6,968 nucleotides of DNA, taken from NCBI GenBank assembly GCA_937998635.1, contig CALLDA010000034.1, positions 1-6,968 of the forward strand, in the 5' to 3' direction. Numbering within the stretch: position 1 is the first letter of the stretch; the number at the start of each line of letters is the position of its first letter. Origin of the DNA: an uncultured Pseudomonadales bacterium. GTDB lineage: Bacteria; Pseudomonadota; Gammaproteobacteria; Pseudomonadales; Porticoccaceae. The translations under genes and the position numbers were made by a program. Positions 1 to 5,579 of the stretch are shown piece after piece. The notes beneath the pieces were generated by a model, which saw only the letters and a program-made list of their open reading frames with translations, made no database searches and was not told where the DNA came from.

Positions 1-516
1 GTCCACCCAGGGCGATATGCAGACACCCGCAGCAGGCAATGGCAAACCGGCGTCACGGATGGCCACCAAAGTACCGGCAGTCAAGCCGCCACCGGCTGAG
101 TCACCGGCAATCACGATCTTGCTGGGTTCATAGCCGCTGGAACGTAACCAGTTGTAGGCCGCAACAGAATCGTCGACCGCTGCAGGATAAGGATTTTCCG
201 GCGCCAGACGATAATCGACTGCCAGAGCGCGGCAGCCCGCAGCACGGGCCAGCTCGGCCACAGTGGCGCGATGGCTTTTTAAGGAACCAATCACATAGCC
301 ACCGCCATGGACATACATAATGACGCGATCTGAGTCAGCACCCGGCGGCATGTGCAATTCACAGGGAACGCCATTAGCGGTGACCGGTTTTATTTCGATG
401 TCAGCGGCGGGTTCAGCGCCCCCATCATCAAACTGGGCACGCATTTCTTCGAGGCTACCACCCAGGGGGTTAGCGCGTAGTTGTTCAACAATTGCTTCGA
501 TTTCACTGTTTGCCAT
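1..516 (-). CDS. Alpha/beta-hydrolase esterase, hormone-sensitive lipase (HSL) family, N-terminal part
   Basis: Reading the minus strand from ATG (514-516) gives 172 residues that stay open to the window edge, so the C-terminal half is missing. The protein begins MANSEIEAIVEQLR. It carries the HSL oxyanion-hole motif HGGGY (H70-G73), the typical stretch DYRLAPENPYPAAVDD (about 101-116), and the nucleophile elbow GDSAGG with catalytic Ser140. The catalytic Asp and His would lie beyond the window. Family members hydrolyse carboxylic esters, usually in the cytoplasm; no signal peptide is seen. The start is supported by AGGAG (complement of 526-530), 9 nt upstream of the ATG. It diverges from the racemase gene at 705. 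The substrate cannot be read from sequence; in this setting an ester or lactone released during lipid or steroid breakdown is plausible, but that is inference. The GDSAG signature makes the family call secure. Confidence 0.93.
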   Translation of the reverse strand, partial: MANSEIEAIVEQLRANPLGGSLEEMRAQFDDGGAEPAADIEIKPVTANGVPCELHMPPGADSDRVIMYVHGGGYVIGSLKSHRATVAELARAAGCRALAVDYRLAPENPYPAAVDDSVAAYNWLRSSGYEPSKIVIAGDSAGGGLTAGTLVAIRDAGLPLPAAGVCISPWVD

Positions 517-528
517 GATGCTCTTCTC

Positions 529-549
529 CTGATCAGATTAACTAAGTTA
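529..549. promoter_or_regulatory. Two adjacent short palindromes upstream of the esterase gene (possible operator)
   Basis: CTGATCAG (529-536) is an 8-bp perfect palindrome. TAACTAAGTTA (539-549) has 5-bp arms around a single central A. Both sit directly upstream of, or overlap, the esterase ribosome binding site on the minus strand, a position where a repressor could act. Short palindromes like these arise by chance, and no recognised regulator motif is matched: the AAC..GTT core of KstR sites has a 2-nt spacer, while here the spacer is 3. Confidence 0.2.
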
Positions 550-691
550 TTTTGTCTGGTTTTCGCCATCCTAACCCGCGTCGATGAATCACCGCAAACC
601 CTTATGTTAGGGAGCCGGTAGATAAACAAGCCACACATAACATCCTGACAAATGCGCTCCGTCATGCCATGCTTAGGGCAACCAAAATAAC

Positions 692-696
692 AGGAG
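692..696 (+). promoter_or_regulatory. Shine-Dalgarno AGGAG that sets the racemase start
   Basis: AGGAG lies 8 nt before the ATG at 705-707. The frame also has an ATG at 669, which would add 12 residues (MLRATKITGVNL), but it has no ribosome binding site and the extension is absent from the usual family N-terminus, which begins close to PLxGVKIIEL. The start at 705 is therefore preferred. Confidence 0.85.
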
Positions 697-704
697 TGAA
701 TTTA

Positions 705-1865
705 ATGGGTCCATTACAAGGTGTAAAAATCATCGAGCTGGCCGGCATTGGTCCGGTGCCTTTATGTGGCATGATGCTCTCGGATATGGGCGCTGAAGTG
801 ATCCGGGTGGATCGCGCAGTCGGTGCCATTGGCGGCATTCAGGTAGAGCGTCCCTACGATGTATTAGGGCGCGGGCGCAAATCTATCCGTGTCAACCTGA
901 AAGATCCAGAGGGCGTCGAGGTGATTTATCGCTTGCTGGAAACTGCAGATGCTCTGATCGAAGGCTTTCGCCCCGGCGTCACTGAACGCATGGGCCTTGG
1001 CCCGGAAGACGTCCTGGCCCGCTGCCCAAAAATTGTTTATGGCCGCATGACCGGCTGGGGGCAGGAAGGCCCAATCTCCAATATCGCTGGCCACGATATT
1101 AACTATATTGCTCTGGCAGGTTCGCTGAGCGCTATCGGCCCCAAAGGCGGTAAACCGACACCACCTCTGAATCTGGTGGGTGATTTTGGTGGCGGCGGCA
1201 TGTTTTTATTTGGCGGCGTGCTGTGCGGCATTATTGAGGCGATGAAATCCGGCAAAGGCCAGGTGGTCGATGCGGCCATGGTCGATGGCGCTGCGGTACT
1301 GACAGCCGCCATCTACGGCTTTCGCGCTCAGGGCATGTGGGATGATGAACGGGGCAATAACTTTGCCGATGGCGGTGCGCCTTTCTATGAAACCTATGAA
1401 TGCTCCGATGGTAAATATATTTCTCTGGGTTCTATCGAGCCGCAATTCTATGCTGAACTTATGGAGCTGGGTGGCTTCGATGCTGAAGATCCTGTCTTCA
1501 AAGAACAGTTTAATAAGGATCAATGGCCGCGCAGCAAAGAACTGATGACCGAACGTTTTCTCACCAAAACTCGCGATGAGTGGTGCGAAATCATGCAGCA
1601 AAGCGATATTTGTTTTGCCCCAGTGCTGGGTATGGGTGAAGCGCCCTATCACCCCCACAACGTCGAACGTAATGCCTTTGTTGAGCTGGATGGCTGGATG
1701 CAGCCGACACCTGCGCCACGCTTTAACCGCACCGTGCAGGAGATTCAGGGACCAACACCGGTGATGGGTTCAGACACTCTACAGGTGCTATTAGACACGG
1801 GTTACAGTGAGTCCGAAATCGACTCACTGATGAGCAAGGTGGCAGTAGCTGGCGCCGTAGAATAA
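705..1865 (+). CDS. Alpha-methylacyl-CoA racemase (CoA-transferase family III fold)
   Basis: The 386-residue protein matches the normal length of the AMACR/MCR family. It interconverts (2R)- and (2S)-2-methylacyl-CoA thioesters so that a stereospecific acyl-CoA dehydrogenase can act on them. The N-terminus (GVKIIELAGIGPVPLCGMML, then GAEVIRVDR) is the family III signature. The catalytic residues known from Mycobacterium tuberculosis MCR (His126, Asp156, Glu241) all have counterparts: His130 in GHDINY, Asp160 in LVGDFGGGG and Glu245 in GSIEPQFYAEL, with a constant offset of four. This triad, and the IEPQF motif in particular, argues for racemase over formyl-CoA-type CoA transferase. The C-terminal PAPRFNRT stretch is also typical. 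The enzyme is cytoplasmic. It lies 186 bp upstream of a dehydrogenase pair on the same strand, consistent with a shared pathway for alpha-methyl-branched acyl chains, although the gap may hold a separate promoter. Confidence 0.93.
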   Translation: MGPLQGVKIIELAGIGPVPLCGMMLSDMGAEVIRVDRAVGAIGGIQVERPYDVLGRGRKSIRVNLKDPEGVEVIYRLLETADALIEGFRPGVTERMGLGPEDVLARCPKIVYGRMTGWGQEGPISNIAGHDINYIALAGSLSAIGPKGGKPTPPLNLVGDFGGGGMFLFGGVLCGIIEAMKSGKGQVVDAAMVDGAAVLTAAIYGFRAQGMWDDERGNNFADGGAPFYETYECSDGKYISLGSIEPQFYAELMELGGFDAEDPVFKEQFNKDQWPRSKELMTERFLTKTRDEWCEIMQQSDICFAPVLGMGEAPYHPHNVERNAFVELDGWMQPTPAPRFNRTVQEIQGPTPVMGSDTLQVLLDTGYSESEIDSLMSKVAVAGAVE

Positions 1866-1944
1866 GTTCCCTAACAAAAGAAACCCCTGCCCAGCGTACG
1901 ATGCTCGCCAGGATAAACTGAACAGCTGACGATTTTTAAGACAA

Positions 1945-1977
1945 ATACAAAACAGATATAAAACCAATATAAAACAA
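1945..1977. repeat. Three tandem 11-bp AT-rich repeats upstream of the dehydrogenase operon
   Basis: Three head-to-tail units without gaps are visible: ATACAAAACAG (1945-1955), ATATAAAACCA (1956-1966) and ATATAAAACAA (1967-1977). The shared core is ATAYAAAAC. The 11-bp period is close to one DNA helical turn, so the A-tracts fall on the same face and could bend the DNA or bind a protein cooperatively. The second and third units contain TATAAA, one base from a -10 hexamer. The next 11 bases (1978-1988) break the pattern. Function is not established. Confidence 0.7.
1957..1962 (+). promoter_or_regulatory. Possible -10 element (TATAAA) for the dehydrogenase operon
   Basis: TATAAA matches the -10 consensus TATAAT at five of six positions. 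An identical copy lies one repeat unit downstream at 1968-1973. No good -35 hexamer lies at 16-18 bp; the best spacing falls on a T-rich run near 1934-1939. The AT-rich setting could act as an UP-like element, or the match may simply follow from base composition. Confidence 0.25.
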
Positions 1978-1990
1978 ACACATTAAAGAA

Positions 1991-2034
1991 GGCAGGCGCG
2001 GGGCCAAACAGTAACGGTGTCACGTCCTCCTGCC
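1991..2034 (+). promoter_or_regulatory. Leader inverted repeat GGCAGG / CCTGCC
   Basis: GGCAGG (1991-1996) is the exact reverse complement of CCTGCC (2029-2034), with 32 nt between. In RNA it could close a larger leader loop that ends just before the ribosome binding site of the first dehydrogenase. The stem is only 6 bp, does not extend on either side, and has no U-tract, so it is not a terminator. It is a weak candidate for leader structure. Confidence 0.2.
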
Positions 2035-2050
2035 AATTAGAGGACTAATT
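2035..2050 (+). promoter_or_regulatory. Ribosome binding site within a small dyad before the first dehydrogenase
   Basis: AATTAG (2035-2040) and CTAATT (2045-2050) are perfect reverse complements around AGGA (2041-2044). The AGAGGA Shine-Dalgarno (2039-2044) lies 7 nt before the ATG at 2052 and so straddles the left arm and loop. As RNA this is a weak, AU-rich 6-bp hairpin presenting the Shine-Dalgarno core in its tetraloop; as DNA it is a possible operator half-site pair. It supports the start at 2052; a regulatory role is speculative. Confidence 0.5.
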
Positions 2051-2051
2051 T

Positions 2052-3182
2052 ATGCAATACACTTTTTCTGATGAACAGGAAGAATTCCGCCTGATTGTGC
2101 GGCGCTTTATGGATGACAAATCGCCCACTACGGAAGTCCGAGAGCTGATGGCCACAGACCAGGGCTATGACAAAACGGTCTGGAAGCAGTTAAGCCAGGA
2201 GCTGGGCTTACCGGGCATTCACATACCCGAAGCTTACGGCGGTCAGGGTTTCGGCTTTATTGAGTTGTGCATAGTGATGGAAGAGATGGGCCGTGCCCTG
2301 CTCTGCGCACCCTTCTTTTCAGCCACCGCTTTAGCCGCCACGGCCATTATGAGCGCGGGCACGGAGGAGCAAAAACTGACGCTGCTGCCAGACATCGCAT
2401 CGGGCGACACTCTGGCCGCACTGGCCTATAACGAATCCAGTGGCCACTGGGATCCAGCAAGCACAGCGCTTACCGCAACTCCGACCGATGATGGCTATGT
2501 CCTTAACGGCGCGAAAAGTTTTGTGGTTGATGGCCATGTTGCCGACCTGTTGATAGCAGTTGCGCGCACACCCGGCACGTCCGGTGTTTATGGGCTGTCG
2601 CTATTCTCTTTGCCGGGCAATAGCGGGGGCGTCAAACGGCGTTTATTACAAAGTCTCGACCCAACGCGAAAGCTCGCCCAAATCGAATTCGACAATGCAC
2701 CCGCCACCTTGCTCGGCGAGTCGGATGCGGGGGGTACGACGCTACCGCATATCCTCGACCTGGCCGCTGTGGCCCTTGCCAGCGAGTCAGTGGGCGGTGC
2801 GCAAAAAATGCTCGAATCGTCGATAGAGTACGCTCAGTTACGCATGCAATTTGGTCGCTTAATCGGCTCCTTTCAGGCCATCAAACACAAATGCGCCGAC
2901 ATGTTTCTTGAGGTAGAACTGGCAAAATCCGCAGCCTATTACGCAGCCGCTGCGGCAGCAGAGCAAGCACCCGACTTCCCTGCTGCGGCCTCGCTAGCCA
3001 AGGCCTGCGCCTCTGACACTTATATGAAAGCCGCCCAGGAATGTATACAAATCCACGGCGGTATCGGCTTTACCTGGGAAAATGATACCCACCTTTATTT
3101 TAAGCGTGCGAAAAGTTCGGAGGTTTTTCTGGGTGACCCCAATTATCACCGCGACCAACTCGTACTGCGCTGGGAGAATTAA
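2052..3182 (+). CDS. Acyl-CoA dehydrogenase, probable non-catalytic partner subunit of a heteromeric enzyme
   Basis: The protein has 376 residues, a normal length, with the ACAD N-terminal helical domain (FSDEQEEFR, then PEAYGGQGFG at 59-68), the middle beta domain and the C-terminal helical domain. It keeps the FAD-contact motif R264-MQFG with Gln275, and QIHGG (Q333 to G337), which in this family reach the cofactor bound mainly by the neighbouring subunit. No catalytic base is seen. At the MCAD-type position the usual YEGT reads F359-L-G-D, and at the IVD/LCAD-type position the usual LDLER reads LDLAA with Ala238. The flavin-site motifs are also degraded: the usual A(L)TEPxxGSD region reads AYNESSGHWD, and the WTT-like strand reads KSFVVDG. 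Its stop is 2 bp from the next dehydrogenase, which has the opposite set of losses. The inference is that this is the base-less subunit of an alpha2beta2 dehydrogenase, like FadE27-type proteins. An alanine-rich run (298-303) is harmless low complexity. Confidence 0.88.
   Translation: MQYTFSDEQEEFRLIVRRFMDDKSPTTEVRELMATDQGYDKTVWKQLSQELGLPGIHIPEAYGGQGFGFIELCIVMEEMGRALLCAPFFSATALAATAIMSAGTEEQKLTLLPDIASGDTLAALAYNESSGHWDPASTALTATPTDDGYVLNGAKSFVVDGHVADLLIAVARTPGTSGVYGLSLFSLPGNSGGVKRRLLQSLDPTRKLAQIEFDNAPATLLGESDAGGTTLPHILDLAAVALASESVGGAQKMLESSIEYAQLRMQFGRLIGSFQAIKHKCADMFLEVELAKSAAYYAAAAAAEQAPDFPAAASLAKACASDTYMKAAQECIQIHGGIGFTWENDTHLYFKRAKSSEVFLGDPNYHRDQLVLRWEN
3172..3176 (+). promoter_or_regulatory. 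Shine-Dalgarno of the second dehydrogenase, inside the end of the first
   Basis: GGGAG lies within the last codons of the upstream gene, 8 nt before the ATG at 3185. Only 2 bp separate the upstream stop codon from this start, so the two subunits are probably translated in a coupled way, which suits 1:1 assembly. Confidence 0.75.
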
Positions 3183-3184
3183 TT

Positions 3185-4468
3185 ATGACTGACACAAATA
3201 CATCAGCAGGTGGACAAGCCGCCAGCGAGCAGGAAATACGTAACGAAGTCCGCACCTGGCTCGAACAAAACTGGGATCCAAATTTAAGTTTGCTCGAGTG
3301 GCGCAAAAAGCTTATAGACTCCGGCTGGGGTGTCCCGGCCTGGCCAAAAGAGTGGCATGGCCGCGGGCTGACCATCGGACTCGGTGATGCCGTCGATGAC
3401 GAACTCCGAAAAATGGGTGCCGTTAGCGTCGCTAAAACCGGTGTCAGAATGCTCGCCGCAGCAACCATCCTTGAGCACGGCACGGATATGCACAAAGAAA
3501 AATTCCTCTATCAACTACTCACCGGTGAGGATACCTGGTGTCAGTTATTCAGCGAACCGGGTAGCGGTTCCGACTTGGCTGGCCTCACTACCCGCGCCGA
3601 TTTCGATGGTGAAAACTGGATCCTCAACGGCCAGAAAGTCTGGACTACCAGTGCCCACCACGCCAAATACGGCATGGTATTGGCACGAAGTAATTGGGAT
3701 GTACCCAAACATCAGGGCATGACTTATTTCCTGATTGATATGGATCAGCCTGGGGTCGAAGTGCGGCCACTACGACAAATGAATGGTCATGCCTCGTTCA
3801 ATGAGATCTTTTTTACCGACGCCAAAATCGCGCCAGAGTTTATGGTCAGCAAAGAAGGCAATGGCTGGAAGGTGGCAATGACCACTCTCGCCCATGAACG
3901 CCGCCTTGCCGATGGTATCCGCTCCTGGGGTAGGGGTGACAAAGGTACGGGCCGGGTTTATGACGAGCAAAAAGCTGAAATAGCCACTGTGATGGAGCCC
4001 TACAAATGGTATCCACAACGGGCTGGTCGTGTTGATCTACTCATTGAACGGGCAAAAGCCACCGGCAAATATGATGACCCTACTGTCCGTCAGGCCATCG
4101 CTAAAGTATTGATTATGGCCAAAGCAGCGGAATGGACTGGGCGACGCGTCAAGGCTGCTCATGCCTTAGGCCGACAACCAGGGCCAGAGGGTTCCTTAGG
4201 TAAACTCGCTGGCAGTCAGGTCGCAAGACTAGCCGCACAGGCCCACACCCTCATCGCCGGAGCGGACGCCATGCTGACCAGTGAGGATGGCGCTATGGAC
4301 GGACTCATCAGCGAAATCCTGGTATCTGTGCCCGCCGAATCCATCGCAGGTGGCACCGATGAAATTCAGCGCAATATTATTTCCGAACGCGGTCTTGGTA
4401 TGCCCAAAGAACCCCGCACGGATGTAGACCGGCCATTCAGGGACGTACCGAGAAATACCGTGGGCTAA
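3185..4468 (+). CDS. Acyl-CoA dehydrogenase, probable catalytic subunit of a heteromeric enzyme
   Basis: At 427 residues this is longer than a typical ACAD of about 380. It should oxidise an acyl-CoA to the trans-2-enoyl-CoA with FAD. The flavin-binding middle domain is intact: CQLFSEPGSGSDLAGL (119-134) and GQKVWTTSAHHA (149-160). The catalytic Glu is probably E238 in LAHERRLA, matching the LCAD/isovaleryl-CoA dehydrogenase position. At the MCAD position the motif is AGGTDEIQRNI (388-398), with Gly in place of Glu, as in LCAD and IVD. The usual R..FG..I and Q..GG motifs that contact FAD across the dimer are missing. Instead there is a charged segment (about 245-300) containing YKWYPQRAGRVDLLIERA, then a helix beginning DDPTVRQ. 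The upstream, coupled gene has exactly the missing motifs. This matches FadE26-type subunits of alpha2beta2 steroid side-chain dehydrogenases. Substrate specificity is inferred. A strong terminator follows 33 bp after the stop codon. Confidence 0.9.
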   Translation: MTDTNTSAGGQAASEQEIRNEVRTWLEQNWDPNLSLLEWRKKLIDSGWGVPAWPKEWHGRGLTIGLGDAVDDELRKMGAVSVAKTGVRMLAAATILEHGTDMHKEKFLYQLLTGEDTWCQLFSEPGSGSDLAGLTTRADFDGENWILNGQKVWTTSAHHAKYGMVLARSNWDVPKHQGMTYFLIDMDQPGVEVRPLRQMNGHASFNEIFFTDAKIAPEFMVSKEGNGWKVAMTTLAHERRLADGIRSWGRGDKGTGRVYDEQKAEIATVMEPYKWYPQRAGRVDLLIERAKATGKYDDPTVRQAIAKVLIMAKAAEWTGRRVKAAHALGRQPGPEGSLGKLAGSQVARLAAQAHTLIAGADAMLTSEDGAMDGLISEILVSVPAESIAGGTDEIQRNIISERGLGMPKEPRTDVDRPFRDVPRNTVG

Positions 4469-4501
4469 GTTCCACGTATCTAACCCCAGGATAGCTGATC
4501 C

Positions 4502-4556
4502 AAACAACGGGAAGTTTGCAATCCAGATAGACTGCAAACTTCCCGTTGTTTATTTT
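4502..4556 (+). terminator. Rho-independent terminator with a 19-bp perfect stem
   Basis: The left arm (4502-4520, beginning AAACAACGGGAAG) and right arm (4533-4551, ending CCCGTTGTTT) are exact reverse complements over 19 bases. The loop is 12 nt, and a T-rich tail (TTTATTTT, 4549-4556) overlaps the end of the right arm. It begins 33 bp after the stop of the second dehydrogenase and should end that operon. The stem is longer than usual for a terminator. It also insulates the downstream transporter gene, which then needs its own promoter in 4557-4637; I could not identify one. Confidence 0.9.
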
Positions 4557-4637
4557 GCCGGTAGCATATTCCTGTGTAAAACAAACCCAGCCCTTCATTT
4601 CCGGGTCTCCAGATAAAAAGAGCTACGCGAACCTGCC

Positions 4638-5393
4638 ATGATCACTGATCCGTTTTTTTATCTTTGTGCCATACCCGCAATTTTAATTTTTGGCCTTGCC
4701 AAAGGCGGCTTCGGTGGCGGTATCGCGGTGATCTCAGTACCCCTCATTTCGCTGGCTATGCCTCCTGTACAGGCTGCAGCCATCATGTTGCCACTATTAA
4801 TTATGATGGACGCTGTGGCCGTGTGGAGTTTTCGCAGCAAGTGGAGCAAGGCCAATTTACGTACCACACTACCCGGTGCGATTATGGGCATCTTCGTCGG
4901 TGCCTTTACCTTTCGCTACCTTTCCGACGATGCCATCCGCATTTTGATTGGTATCGTTTCGGTGGTGTTTTGTTTGAATTACTGGTTGCAACCCGCCCTG
5001 GAAAAACAAACTCAACCGAGCTTATTACACGGCAGTTTTTGGGGAACAGTTGCTGGCTTTACCAGCTTTGGCATACATGCTGGTGGCCCGCCAATGAGTA
5101 TTTACCTACTACCACAAAAAATGGAAAAAACTCAGTTAATGGGTACCTTCGCGATTTTTTTCGCGGTCGTTAACCTTGTCAAACTTATTCCCTACACATG
5201 GCTTGGGCAATTCGATAAAACCAATTTACTCACCGCTGCGGTGTTAATGCCTTTGGCGCCCATTGGGGTACGACTTGGGTATTTTTTACTCCACAAAATC
5301 AGCGAGCAGTTAGTGTATAGAATTTGCTATTTTTTCCTTTTCATAGTTGGTATAAAACTTTTATATGACGGCACCATAACTGCGATGCATTAA
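4638..5393 (+). CDS. TauE/SafE (TSUP) family membrane transporter
   Basis: The 251-residue, very hydrophobic protein has about eight predicted membrane segments (roughly 6-28, 33-50, 46-64, 78-96, 99-117, 131-150, 167-186 and 197-245 holding the last ones). It shows the internal duplication typical of the family: AKGGFGGG (21-28) in the first half and HAGGPP (147-152) in the second, followed by YLLPQKM and FFAVVNLVKL, which are characteristic. Members sit in the inner membrane and export sulfite, sulfoacetate or other small anions; the substrate here is unknown. The start is the only in-frame choice after a stop at 4614-4616, and it agrees with the family N-terminus. However, the nearest purine-rich stretch (AAAAAGAG, 4615-4622) is too far upstream to be a good ribosome binding site. 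The 3' part is visibly AT-richer than the neighbouring genes. It is separated from both dehydrogenase units by terminators, so a direct role in the same pathway is not shown. Confidence 0.9.
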   Translation: MITDPFFYLCAIPAILIFGLAKGGFGGGIAVISVPLISLAMPPVQAAAIMLPLLIMMDAVAVWSFRSKWSKANLRTTLPGAIMGIFVGAFTFRYLSDDAIRILIGIVSVVFCLNYWLQPALEKQTQPSLLHGSFWGTVAGFTSFGIHAGGPPMSIYLLPQKMEKTQLMGTFAIFFAVVNLVKLIPYTWLGQFDKTNLLTAAVLMPLAPIGVRLGYFLLHKISEQLVYRICYFFLFIVGIKLLYDGTITAMH

Positions 5394-5421
5394 TTTTTAA
5401 TGCCTGCCTTAAGGGCCTTTT

Positions 5422-5434
5422 ATCAAGCCTTGAT
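5422..5434. repeat. 13-bp palindrome ATCAAG-C-CTTGAT between convergent genes
   Basis: ATCAAG (5422-5427) and CTTGAT (5429-5434) are perfect 6-bp arms around one base. The single-base centre cannot form an RNA hairpin without opening the inner pairs, so a DNA-binding site is the more natural reading. It resembles the CAAG..CTTG core of KstR2 operators, but those have a 2-nt centre. It lies 3' of both flanking genes, where a conventional operator would have no obvious target. Confidence 0.3.
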
Positions 5435-5468
5435 TCGACAATATATTAAACTACGTCAATAAAAATAC

Positions 5469-5504
5469 CTAAAAAAGGCCACACTTATGTGCAGCCTTTT
5501 TTAG
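5469..5504. terminator. Bidirectional rho-independent terminator
   Basis: CTAAAAAAGGC (5469-5479) pairs perfectly with GCCTTTTTTAG (5494-5504). After a 2-nt internal mismatch, CAC (5482-5484) pairs with GTG (5489-5491) around a TTAT loop. The stem has an A6 run on one side and a T6 run on the other, so either strand's transcript ends in a U-run. It lies between the convergent transporter (ends 5393, plus) and dehydrogenase (ends 5580, minus), exactly where one terminator could serve both. Confidence 0.85.
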
Positions 5505-5579
5505 AAATATCTTCCCGGTTAATTAATTACCAACCCACAATTTCCACCAATACCTATAGCATGCTATTAATAATTGGCT

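Larger units (their letters stand above)
517..704. other. Divergent intergenic region between esterase and racemase genes
   Basis: These 188 bp must hold the promoters for both divergent genes. I see no convincing -35/-10 pair for either direction. A CTGACA at about 646-651 has no good -10 partner on the plus strand, and TTGTCA on the minus strand is followed only by weak -10 candidates. Two short palindromes lie next to the esterase ribosome binding site and are listed separately. Open frames crossing this stretch have no ribosome binding site and no family likeness. Confidence 0.6.

Noticed and set aside
39..532. Plus-strand open frames of 93 and 70 codons opposite the esterase
   Set aside because: They are antisense to a gene with clear HGGGY and GDSAGG motifs; their translations are Arg/Ser/Pro-rich with no family likeness.
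539..549. KstR-type steroid operator near the esterase start
   Set aside because: The AAC and GTT half-sites are separated by 3 nt, not the 2 nt of the KstR motif, so no match is claimed.
669..704. Upstream ATG extending the racemase by 12 residues
   Set aside because: No ribosome binding site precedes 669, whereas AGGAG precedes 705 at ideal spacing and the family N-terminus fits 705.
1206..1658. 150-codon minus-strand open frame inside the racemase gene
   Set aside because: It lies wholly antisense to a racemase with an intact catalytic triad; it has no ribosome binding site and no recognisable domain.
1887..1912. CCTG...CAGG with inner GCG/CGC as a terminator after the racemase
   Set aside because: The stem needs a 4-nt bulge, is only 7 bp in total, and is followed by ATAAACTG and not a T-run.
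2940..2965. Alanine-rich coding run as a tandem repeat or frameshift
   Set aside because: Mixed GCA/GCC/GCT/GCG codons encode a normal helical alanine stretch; the frame continues through conserved ACAD motifs.
4664..5173. 169-codon plus-strand frame overlapping the transporter
   Set aside because: It is an out-of-phase shadow of the transporter; the other frame carries the TSUP motifs and membrane segments, while this one is Cys/His/Arg-rich noise.
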